In this document: positions 42,620-52,327 of the stretch, in pieces
How positions within the stretch are numbered: position 1 is the first letter of the stretch
How the letters are laid out: every line of letters begins with the position of its first letter
DNA from: Euglena gracilis
Lineage: Eukaryota; Euglenida; Euglenophyceae; Euglenales
Length of the DNA stretch: 64,000 bases
Reading direction: 5' to 3'
Assembly: GCA_039621445.1 (NCBI GenBank)
Contig: CP154956.1
Coordinates: 64,930,257 to 64,994,256, forward strand
Position numbers and translations under genes: made by a program
The notes under the pieces: model-generated
What the model saw: the letters and a program-made list of their open reading frames with translations, nothing else
Told to the model about the DNA's origin: nothing
Databases searched by the model: none

Positions 42620-44433
42620 AAAAAGGGGGAAAGGGAGGTGAAAAAGGGCCTGGAGTGGTTGCCTGGGGAGGGGGAGGTCCGCCCTATGCCTCTTAACAGA
42701 TGCAGGTGGACACCATCACAGGGCTGAGGCCCTGGGAAAAATGACGGGAGTTTCCTCGTCATTGGTTTCATTTTTTATTTCTCCCCCTGAAGTTTTCATT
42801 CACCACTACACCCGGTTTGGGTGAGGCTGGTGTTGGCAATCGAGGACATGTCATTGCCCCTGTTGATGTTTTGCCATTTTCCTTTGAACTCCCGTGAAAG
42901 GATTTCAAGGGTGAATGAAGGATTCTCGTGGCTAGGGGGAAACTAGCCAGGGATCTTATATTTTTTTTGGTGGGTGTTTTCCAATCAGAGGATCCCTCCC
43001 CCCGAACGGGAAGGGATATTGCCACCAACAACAGAAGCAAAACGTTGAATGAGTGCATGATTGCCACCCGTTTTGTTTGTTGTTGTGGGTGGATTCCGGT
43101 TTGGAAGTTTCACCAAAAATTCTTAAAGAGGACAAACCACCGGAAGCACAACCGAGGGTTTGTGCTTTTCACAGCCTCCTCCAAGTATTGGAGGGGGGGT
43201 AATTGACAATGTGGCTCTGAGATTGCTCTGTCGGTTTGGCTGGGCTAAGCCACATTGCTAAATTTTCAAGTGGGGGAAGGAACCCCCCCAACACGGTGTG
43301 CATGGTTTGCCACCACACTAAGGGGAGGCAAACCGGCACCCAAGGAAGACGTCGAAGCCCAACACCCCGAACTTCGACGCGGCGTTTGGCTCTGGCAATC
43401 ATCACTATCCGTTTCGTTCACTTACTCAGGACGGATTAGCAATTTGAATTCTGGGACTCTGAATTGGGTGAACTGAAGACGGAGTTCAAACTACTTCAAG
43501 GAGTTTCTTTCTGGTTTTGGTGTACGAGGAGCATGTGGAGTGAACGAGTGGAGATGGTAATTTTATCGACCCACCCATGCCACTCGCTATCCTGACCTCG
43601 ACACCGCACACTCTTTGTTTGCACCCTCCCTGTCCCGAAAGAGGAATCTGTGAATTTGTTTCAATTGGGGGGGGGCGACCCAGATTCAAGGCGGTGGGCT
43701 TTGAATGGGTCCCACCCTCTGTTCCATTCCCACGGGTCGGTGGCACTCGGGGGGGGGGGGTCCTTTTCTCCAATCGGTTTCATTGGCTGTGTTATCATAC
43801 CCCCACGTTTGGGCAAGTGAGGCCCGAAACCCCGGTCGGCTTGATCCGGGGGGGGGGGGGGGGCTACGTTATTATTTCCGAAAAAATGAAGTGATTTGCC
43901 TTTTCGAACCTCCCCAAGAGTGCCCGGGGGACCAATCCTAGCCCTCCCTTTGCTCCGGGGGGGGGGTTTCCCAAGTATTTCCCCTCGGGGGGTGGGCAAG
44001 TTAAGCCCACCTCTCGTCGGGGGGGGGCAATCTTCTCCCCAAGCCCTTCCCCTCGGGGGGGGGCTGATTTTCATCTATCACCGAAAGGATTTCTGGTGAT
44101 AATGGACCCTCCATTCCCTTCACGGTTGGGAACACCGTGGGGGGGGGGAGGGTGATTTTTATCCATTCAAGAAAGGATTTTTCTGGAGTGGTGGTGGACC
44201 CCCATTTCCTTTCATGGTGGTGAGAACCGTGGGGGGGGGAACGGGCTCGGTGTGGTTGGGATGGGATCTATGGGCTAACAGATTCCTCCCCACCGTTCCG
44301 TCACTTGTTCACATTGCCGAACGATGTTGTCGCAATTGCGTTGCAAAAAATCAAAGTGTCTTTCAATCCCATCCAAAGGAAAAGCGAGAAGGAGTGGGGG
44401 TGAAACCCCCGACTTTCGTCGCAAGGGGGGGAG
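42620..44433 (+). other. Family B 3' non-coding region and polypurine tract
   Basis: No plus-strand gene. Long G runs (6-16) become frequent after 43,650. An 87-bp motif (GAAAGGATTTNTGGTG ... ACCGTGGGGGGGG) occurs twice at about 44,085 and 44,172. The purine run GCAAGGGGGGGAG (44,421-44,433) next to the 3' LTR is the likely polypurine tract. A minus-strand 99-codon frame (42,768-43,067) opens with a hydrophobic stretch but is judged fortuitous. Confidence 0.55.
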
Positions 44434-45533
44434 TGACGACCTTTTGAGGTCGACCGCCGGGCGGCAGAGTTTTTCTCTTTTAGAAGGCCTTTTTAACGGC
44501 GGTTTAGCTCTAATTTTAAGGCTTTCTAAAGATTTCCATTAAAATTCCCTCTCCTAGGGCGCCCAGGGTTTGGTTGTGCAAGGAGAGAGATTGAGTCATG
44601 CTAGGTATTCCCAAAGGGTGATTTTGGGTCTTTTTAGCATGTTTTTAAGCTTTTTATGCATTTTTCCTTTGGTTTTAAGGGAAAATGTTGGATTTGGTGA
44701 GAGCGCTTGCAAGCGCTTGGAAACGAGTTTTAAGAGATGGCGCCCGAGTTCGTGGAGTTTTTGCAGGTGTTTGCAAAGCTCAATAATGATGGAATTCAGC
44801 ATAATTTATCAAACTCAAAGGGGGAAACCTTGATTTGACTTGGGTTGGTTGATTTTGATGCAATGGGATAAGATTTGGGATTTGAGAGCGCTTAGGAATC
44901 AGCGCACTCAATCCTAAATTTAACTGCCCATCAAGGGCATCAAAATCACATATTCTCTCACAGGGTTTTCTTTTTTTTTCCTTTTGGCCATTGTCAATTG
45001 GTGCAATCACAAACAATTATCATTGTGAATTCAAGGGTTGGAATTACATTTGCAAATGGAAAGTCCAATTGAGAACAATCAACCACTTGAAGAAGGTGTG
45101 GTTTGTCTGCCCCACACGTCATCTGTGGGAAAAGGAGCAGGGGGGTGGGACTCTTCAACTCAGGCATCCACTGGTTAAATTTCAGGCAGAACCCCCCTTT
45201 TTGGCCCAGAAACTGTGAGAAATGACACCCAGGGGGGGGGGGGTGTTGGCTCTCACTGGTTCAGCTGAGCAGGGAGGGGTGAAACCTGAAAGGCACCCCC
45301 CTTGGAGATCCCAGTAATACCCCCCTCAGGGGTCGGGGAGGGTCCACTGGGAAGTTCATCCTTGGAAATGATGGCACAGTATCGGCCACAGGGAGGGCCG
45401 GATTGGGAAAACATTTCCGACACAAGTCGGCTCGAGGAGCCGAAAAACGATCCTACGCCGGAAACTGGCTCGGGTCGGGGGTTTCCGCTTCACCCCAGTG
45501 CTGCCGTGGGACATGGCAGCACGGGTGTGAAAC
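44434..45533 (+). repeat. Family B 3' LTR (about 1.1 kb)
   Basis: Partner of 24,820-25,920, with scattered substitutions and an expanded G run at ~45,232. Ends GTGAAAC before TCCA. Confidence 0.9.
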
Positions 45534-47407
45534 TCCACCGCCACCTCTCGGTGGTGATGTCTGGTCACCGCCTTTGGCAGGGGGCTTATAGGGTGCAGCA
45601 CCCGGTTTGCCTCCTTTGGGCTTCGCACTCCCGGAATCAGGAGTAGGCATGAGAGCAGATCCTATTAGGATCTTCTCACTCCCCCTTTCTCTCTCCACAG
45701 GTGGTATTCTTTTATATGATTATTTTGCGTTTCTTCCTCGGACTTATTACAGTCCGTTATCCTTTCCCTGTCGGCTCCCTGTGCTTTGCTTTGGGAAGTG
45801 GGAAAAGGGTTTTTTGTTACTCTGATTGTCCTGACCCAAGTAGGTCCGCACCAAGGCGAAAGCGAGGCTTCTGGTGAAAAGGGGCCTGCTGGCCGAGAAC
45901 ATGGTCGTCTGCCCCGCCTCCGCCGACTGCACGGCTCCCGCCGTCCTCGCGGTCTTCGAATCCATCACGGGGAGCACTTCTCAGCCTCCCCCGGCACCGC
46001 CACCAAGGCTCGCGCCACAGCCATCGCCCGTTTCCTGGGCAACCTCATCCAGGAGGGTGCCCTCCTCTCCCCTCCCGTCGAACGCATGCAGCGGCAAGGT
46101 ACCTGGTACTACAACCGCGCCCCCGCTCGTCCTGGACACGGACCGCGGGCTCCGCTCCGCACATGCCCGGGAAGCCGCGCACCCGTCCACCGCCCTCCAC
46201 GTCACCATGGCCTCCGTGGATGCCTCCCCAGCCGCGTGGATACACGACCACCGCCACCTCCGTCCGGTCCCCCCAGAACGCGGCGAGTGCAGCATGGCGC
46301 TCCTCCTGCTCTGGGAGACCGATCATGCCCGCCCGTTCCCCACCACGGCTGCTCTCGACCGCTCGAAGGCACTATCCGGTTTCACCCGCCGCCTCCATGA
46401 CCGCATTCGGCCCGAACCCGACCTCGCCTGGCTGCAGTTCAAGGATGTGTACCTGCCCTTGGCGCGTGGTATCCCTGCCTCGCATCACGTCCGCTGGTCG
46501 GTCCTCATCGTGGAGCCCCCCGCTGGCCCCGGAGCAACGTGGTACACCGCCTTCGTCTCTTGATAGCAGTCCTACCTCCGCTCCCTGGTGGACCCGTCTC
46601 TCACGCCGGCACCGCTCCTCCTGAACGAAAAATCCTGCTCTACAAAACCAACTGCCGGCGACAGCATTTTGCCCCGGGCGGATAGTAAAGAGGAGAGGCG
46701 GGTTCGCTTAGGCCAGGAAAAGTTGTGCTGTCTGGCAGCCTTAAGGCCTCAAACGGCAGAAAAAAAAATGAAAGGAAAAGGTGGGCCTTCGGCCCTGTGC
46801 GTTGCGCGTCGCACGCTCGCGACAGGGGAGAGGGGAGAGGGGTGTGCGTGCATGCGCACGGAATCCTGCACATGGAAGCGTCCCGGTGAGGACTCACTAG
46901 CGGCGAATACCGCAAAGGGTCTTCGACATAGCTGTTCGGGCGAATTCCCGAAGCAGGGTAGAGGACAGACAATCTGCATTTAGGAGTGGTATATACCACG
47001 GAATCAGGCGAATCACTGCCGGGGTCTGCCGTCTCCTCTCCGCAGTCGTCGGACTCGACGCAAGAAGTCCCAGCCCCCTCAGCTCCCCAGATGCCCCCGC
47101 CGCAGCACCCCTCCGGACATACCCATACCCCAGCCCGCTGCATTGCCCGGCCGTCCTCGCCCCCCGATGCCGCCCCCTCCCGCACCCCCACCTGGACGCG
47201 CCGCCCCGCCTCGCCACCGGCCGAGCCCCGTCCCCCGAAGCGGCAGTCGACCCTGGCTGCCTGGATGCAACCGCCCCGACCCCGGCCGCCTCCCCATGGC
47301 TCCATAGCTGGGCGGCGGAGGGCCCACCGACTTAGCATCGGCGGGCCGGGGCGCGGGAATCACGGTGACGGCCAACCACCACCGCCGTTGAGCCCATACA
47401 GCGCCCG
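45534..47407. other. Flank with LTR-like segment and GC-rich ORFs
   Basis: After the family B LTR come ~110 bp of unknown sequence, the repeat at 45,645-45,887, then GC-rich DNA. A plus frame of 229 codons (45,874-46,563) has a protein-like C-terminus (WLQFKDVYLPLARGIPASHH; VRWSVLIVEP), faintly like the core of Ulp1-type cysteine proteases, but without a complete triad; I do not assign it. Another frame (46,986-47,411) is Pro/Ser-rich low complexity. 46,600-46,985 shows nothing. Confidence 0.3.
45645..45887 (+). repeat. LTR-like terminal segment, copy 2
   Basis: Near-identical to 17,031-17,276, same orientation, ending GTGAAAAGGGG. Unlike copy 1 it is not followed by a primer-binding-site-like sequence but directly by GC-rich open sequence, so it is probably truncated at its 3' end. 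Confidence 0.75.
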
Positions 47408-48628
47408 GTGATGAACAACTTCATCACCAACCGAAGCCCCCCCCTCCCCCGCCACGCCTACGCCCAGGCGTACCACCACCACGCGGCGAACGGGAGGGCG
47501 GAGTCCCTCGGTGCGCATCTGCAAAAGCGGATCCGGAGCGCGAAGGCCGAGGCCCCGATGACTTGGGTGGAGTCCCTGCCCAGGGCAGTGCAGATGCTGA
47601 ACGACTCCAAGGCGCAGCACGGCCTGAGCCCGTATAAGGAGCTGTAGGGACGGCATCGGTGGACTGGTGGCGTACCGTACAAAGCCCTGGTCATGGTGGA
47701 GGACGCTGTGTCGTTCTTCGAGAGGCAGCAGGCCGTGGATAAGAAGGTCGCCAACGTCCTCAACGACCTCCACAAGCGGCAAGCGACCAGAAGAACCGGA
47801 GCAGGAAGGACCTCGAGGTATTCGCCAAGGGAGACCTCGTCCGGTACCTCCGGCCTCCGAGGCTGCCGGGCCACAAGCTCGAGAGCTACTGGCTTGGCGC
47901 AGCCCAGGTCACCGCGCGCCGTGGCGAGCACTCGTACGAGCTGGAGCTGGAGGAGGGCCGCCGCCAAGAGGCCTACCGCGATGACACGCGGTTGTGTGGC
48001 CAGCCCAAGATGTTCGCCTACCGGCAGGCCAGACCGCAGGAAGACGTGGACGTCGAGGAGTGGACGGTGGAGGAGATCCGGCGGCACCGCAGACGAGAAC
48101 ACGGCGACTTGGAATTCGAGGTGATGTTGGAGGGCCACCCGACACTCACGTGGGAGTGATTGAAGATGATCGATGTACGCCAAGTCCAAGAAGCTCAAGG
48201 TGGACGTGCTGGGCTACCTCTATCACAACCCGGCTGAGGTGGCGGTCATCATTGCGGAGAGGAAGAAGCAGGAGCAGGAGGTCATCAACAACACCGAGTG
48301 GGAGGAACCACCCGAGGAGTGGGTCTGGCCCGACGAGAACGTTAAGAAGGACGAGGTGGTAAGCAGCCAGGAAGGGGAGTCAGCGGACCCCCCAGTGGGC
48401 ACAGCGGTGTCTGCAGCACTGCACGTCCCGACATGCGATCCATCGCCAGCGCTGGGTCAGGATCAACCGCGGACCCTAGCCGCCGCTGCATTGCAACAGC
48501 CAGTCCCGCTGCACTTCGTGCATCACCCGTCCGACCATCCCTCCGTCTCTGCGTTCCACAAGCTGTCGCAGGAGGCTGATCCCCAGATCCCCTCTGCTAC
48601 CAGTTTTCCCCTCTCGCCGGTTCGGTGA
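47408..48628 (+). pseudogene. int: Family A copy 2: integrase C-terminus and chromodomain
   Basis: From about 47,455 it nearly matches 9848-10,155 of copy 1: AYAQAYHHHAANGRAESLGA (with the catalytic Glu), HLQKRIRSAKAE, LSPYKEL, then TAG at 47,645-47,647 and GRHRWTGGVPYKA. It continues where copy 1 is cut: AKGDLVRYLRPPRLPGHKLE, SYWLGAAQVTARRGEHSYEL (GPY/F-like module) and EEWTVEEIRRHRRREHGDLE then FEVMLEGHPTLTWE (chromodomain), with a TGA after TWE. A frameshift leads to MYAKSKKLKVDVLGYLYHNP and an acidic tail. 5' truncated; the upstream 47,408-47,450 is not family A. It supplies the missing 3' architecture of the family. Confidence 0.75.
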
Positions 48629-49572
48629 CCGTGCGCATAATGGGCTCCCCGGCAGGCCGAGTGGGGGAAAACAGTCACCCGGCGCTCCGAAAAATAGGCA
48701 CACGCGCTCCAAAAATTCCCTTTTTTTTGGGTCTTTCGGTCCCTGAATTAAGCCAGAACCTGGGTTCCGGCAGCCAAATATTTCAACATTTGGGGGGGGG
48801 GTATTTTTGTCCAACTCCTTGGGGGTGCCTCTGACGCAGTTGGGGGGGGAGTAAAAGCCTGCTATGAATTTAAAAAAGGTAGCGGGGGGGGGGGGAAGAA
48901 CACCTTCACCTTGATTCCCAGCGCCGATTGCCCTTCTTTTCGAATTTGAATTGTTGCCTTGGCTTCCCCTTTTGCTTGGCCTTCCGGATTGACTTTTTGA
49001 ACTTGTTTGAGAATTGTTTTCTCGAATTCAAACTGATATTTTAATTCTTCTTATTCAACATAGGAAAAGAGAACCTGTGGGGGGAAAGTACACAGGTAAA
49101 ACAAGTAGCGGAATGGGGCAAAAAATTCTCTAATTCCAGTTCGCAGGCGCCAGGCCGCCACCCACCGCCCACACAGGCATGGTACTTGGATGAAGGTCAC
49201 GTCGTGGGAAACCCGCGCCAGCTCGAGGAGGTGGTGTGCTTGGTGTTGGAGAAGGTACCTCCGATTAGGGAGGCCTTGAACGTTGAAATGTGCACACTAT
49301 GGGGCCCTGTCTTCACCCCAGAATGAGCCAGTTCACAATTCTCCGAAGGTGCTTGGATGCATGCAAAGTAAACGATTTTTTTCCGACCACATACATCACC
49401 TTGGCGACAGCCCAATGCACCTTGCTCAGCAAAACCTTGCAAAACACAACGAGCATCATTGTCGTACGGCATCTCGAGGAAGCCCAATGGAGCCAGGCGA
49501 CACTTCCTGTCCGCCTTGGAGGATAGGGCATTCGAGATCCAAGCACCGAGTATGCAAACGCAAGATGGGCTG
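48629..49572. other. Unassigned
   Basis: AT-balanced sequence with G runs at 48,790-48,895. No coding signal on either strand that I trust; short frames on the minus strand after 49,200 may be the decayed tail of the nuclease-like remnant. Confidence 0.3.
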
Positions 49573-49790
49573 CTACACTGGATTTTCTAGTTCGCGGCGA
49601 AGGCGGTGGCGGACGGTCACATCGATGGCTACTGGGCCGTTGGCGTCGTACGACATAACAAACACGTCTCCCGGTTGAGAACCGTCCTGGGAGGCTTCCT
49701 CTCTTCTTGCTGGTAATCCAGCACTTTTGACCAGGCCCAAGAGGTAAGATTGCACCGCCCCGTGTCGCCGCACAATTCTGTTTCAGTGGC
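49573..49790 (-). pseudogene. Remnant of a retroelement-associated nuclease-like domain
   Basis: Minus-strand frame RRHGAVQSYLLGLVKSAGLP, then EASQDGSQPGDVFVMSYDAN and GPVAIDVTVRHRLRREL. The pattern RH-x-AV...AGL...PGDVFV...G-x-AIDVTV is familiar from C-terminal regions of many eukaryotic retroelement or hypothetical proteins and recalls a PD-(D/E)xK fold, though I cannot name a Pfam family. Downstream sequence continues only in pieces across frames, so it is decayed. Upstream minus-strand frame 49,894-50,433 may belong to the same element. Confidence 0.3.
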
Positions 49791-51910
49791 AACAGACGAG
49801 GTGGTGGCCTCTCACATCACGGGAGTTGTGGCCCCGCGGCAACCAGGCGGTACATCGCCAGGAGTCACCACAGGCACTCCCAGTACCACTGGATCAGGGC
49901 CTGCAATGCTCTTCTGGGGATGATGGTTTTCGTTGCTTCAGGGCGTGACGGATTCCCACGCCATGGCGTGGGGCTTCATTTGACAGGTCAGCTTCAGTTT
50001 TTCTGCCGCTGAGAGGGAGTTGTGCAGTGCTTTTTGACGCGCCACTGTGCAGCTGTCCCCTGAACTTTTGGGGGATCATATCCTGAGAGAGTGCATCATG
50101 GGGTCTTCCAAGAATGTTTTTTTTTTGGTCACAGGAGGAAGACGACATGATTACTGACCTCTCCCACCAGTTTGGAGAAGTCCGTTGGCAGCGGGTTCGT
50201 TCCGCACAGGGGTGGTCTGTCCAGGATGTGGTGCCCCATCTCGCAGGAGGCCAGTGTAAGACATTGGGAAATGGCACGAGGTACAGGAGGAGGAAAAAAT
50301 TCAGAAGTGCGACGACGGCTTCAAACGAAGGGGATTGACGTTTTTTCCCTCCGTCCTGGATTGCTACGGAGGCATGGGAGATGCTTCCCTGGCTTCCGTT
50401 GGCAAATGTGTCTGCCTGATGATGGAGCAACACGACGTTTGGGAAAGGCGGGCCGCGGAGGCCAACTGCGGCAAGGCCTCAGGACTTGGCCAGACAACTG
50501 GCGAAGTAGCTGGTTGGGGTCAGTGCGCAGAGGAGCTGGCTGATGGGGCTGGGAGCTATTCGCATCACCCATACTCGTTGTAAACGACACCTCACTGCAA
50601 CACACATTCCAATGAAAAAAAATGCTTCTGTCTCAGCGGCTGTACGGTAGCGATTCCAGGGCCCAGAGGCCTGACATAAAGCGACAGGCGGACCAGGAGA
50701 GCTGACCGCCATCAAAATCTCAGATCGTTCAACATTCGCGTGGTACAGGACCGCTGCCAATCGCCAAAAACATCGCACAGCCACACTTTTGTGACATCCG
50801 AAGCAAGAGCAGAGTAAAATGGAGGTTCAACACGATCATGCTCTGCCTCTCCGAGTACGAGGAGCCACACCATCGCAAGAATGGAAACCCAGGCAGGATA
50901 ATGATCACGTTCTGCGGTCTTGAACCAAGATCTCCCTCAAAAAATCAACACGATGATCATGTTCTGCGACCTGCACCGACTTCCTGCCTCATCACCAAAA
51001 ACAATCCCTCTCACAACTTTGCACTTCGCTCCCATCTGTACATAGCCCTCCCCTCCCGAGCAGTGCAACTCCAGTAGGCTGTGCCACTGGTCGGTGGATT
51101 TGGTTCGCCCCACCACCGTTTTGTTTGTTTTTTGATCTTCAGAACCACACGACACTGTGTGAAGCTGGCCAAAGGCCAGACAACAGACATTGACACTTTA
51201 TAATACTCAGTGCCATGGCCTCATGGCTGCCTGGTACACAACAAACCCTGCATACAGAAGAAGGTACAAAGCAATTTCAAGAAAGTACACGCTACTGAAG
51301 ATGCAAATCGACAACGCTTCAGAGGAGTTTTTTTGCTCCGCCGACAACGCTGGAGAACACGCAGTTCGAGCAAACATGGGCCACTTTTATCATCAACATT
51401 GCCAAGTTGGAGACCCTGTTGAACGACAACAAGGACACGCTGAAGATCCTGAACGCTGGCATGCAGTTCAATGGCGCGGGCTGTCCGCTGGAACGCTCTC
51501 GAAATATTATTTCAAGTGTCTCGGGTAGCCATGGTAATATCCACATTCGCACCTTATCGTGATGCTTGGTTGCTGGGGACGGTGCTGACGTCCAATCTGG
51601 AACTCACTGCCTTGGAGGAGGCTCCAGATGTAGCGGAGGCGGCATTTGCTTTGATTGCAGCCATTGAAGGAGACCCCTGAACAGACGAGGGCCAGACTGC
51701 ACCCGATAAGGAGCTGGTGGCCGTTTTTGATTAGGACGGACCTGCGGTTTAGCTGCCCAAGGAGTTGAAGAAACTCTGGGCGAGGCCCACAAGACCGGAA
51801 CAGAACATTAAATTGAAGGTCTTGCTGAGTGCGGTGCCCAGTTTTACGGGCCTGCCCTTCCGTCCGGGAATAATTTTCTCCCAGCGCACAAGAGGAAGGG
51901 GGACGCCTCG
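49791..51910. other. Unassigned mosaic up to the telomere repeat
   Basis: Several short frames on both strands (50,172-50,543 plus; 51,190-51,528 plus; 51,471-51,680 plus) without motifs. A segment around 51,390-51,530 translates as LETLLNDNKDTLKILNAGMQ in one frame, gag-like in composition only. No promoter, RNA gene or intact ORF recognised. Confidence 0.3.
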
Positions 51911-52072
51911 CCCTAAACCCTAACCCTAACCCTAACCCTAACCCTAACCCTAACCCTAACCCTAACCCTAACCCTAACCCTAACCCTAACCCTAACCCTA
52001 ACCCTAACCCTAACCCTAACCCTAACCGCAACCCTAACCCTAACCCTAACCCTAACCCTAACCCTAACCCTA
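51911..52072 (+). repeat. Interstitial telomeric repeat (CCCTAA)n
   Basis: About 160 bp, some 26-27 units of CCCTAA with one seven-base variant at the start and one CCGCAA variant near 52,026. Human-type TTAGGG on the minus strand. It is flanked by non-telomeric sequence on both sides and directly followed by TATATATATA. Confidence 0.95.
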
Positions 52073-52327
52073 TATATATATGTCCTTGGAGGAAATTGCC
52101 AGTTGGATTTTTAGGCTGGCTTAACTGCAGCATCATCAGGCCAGGAATGCTTACAGTGCAATTTTACTGGTGCCTGGTTGGGAACAAGTGTTGTGGCAAT
52201 CTTCAGGGGAAAAGTGTGCTGATTTCTGGGATGTTAAAACATTATTGCATGAAATTGTGTCCACCCCCCTGGAGTGGGGCTTTGTTCAGCAAGACAGGGA
52301 CAGGGTGATCATCATTTTGAGGATTTT

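Larger units (their letters stand above)
24820..45533 (+). mobile_element. Ty3/gypsy chromodomain retrotransposon with methyltransferase, family B
   Basis: LTR-to-LTR span of 20.7 kb, about 12.9 kb after removing the nested element. Order: 5' LTR, tRNA-Met-type primer binding site, coiled-coil gag, capsid with RRM-like module, zinc knuckle, C5-methyltransferase-like ORF, aspartic protease, RT, RNase H, integrase, chromodomain, a ~1.8-kb non-coding tail, polypurine tract, 3' LTR. Possible 4-bp target duplication TCCA at 24,815-24,818 and 45,534-45,537. Internal frames are broken by stops and frameshifts, and LTRs differ at scattered sites, so it is an old insertion. The chromodomain places it with chromoviruses in a broad sense, but the methyltransferase is not part of typical ones. 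Confidence 0.9.

Noticed and set aside
42768-43067. Antisense ORF with signal-peptide-like start, possible env or secreted protein
   Set aside because: Only 99 codons, antisense in the retrotransposon tail, no second hydrophobic segment, and no support from family A.
45874-46563. Cysteine protease (Ulp1-like) gene
   Set aside because: Only a vague VYLPL...VRWSVLIVEP resemblance; no His-Asp-Cys triad could be traced.
51911-52072. True chromosome end
   Set aside because: More than 11 kb of other sequence follows, including a host gene, so the tract is internal.
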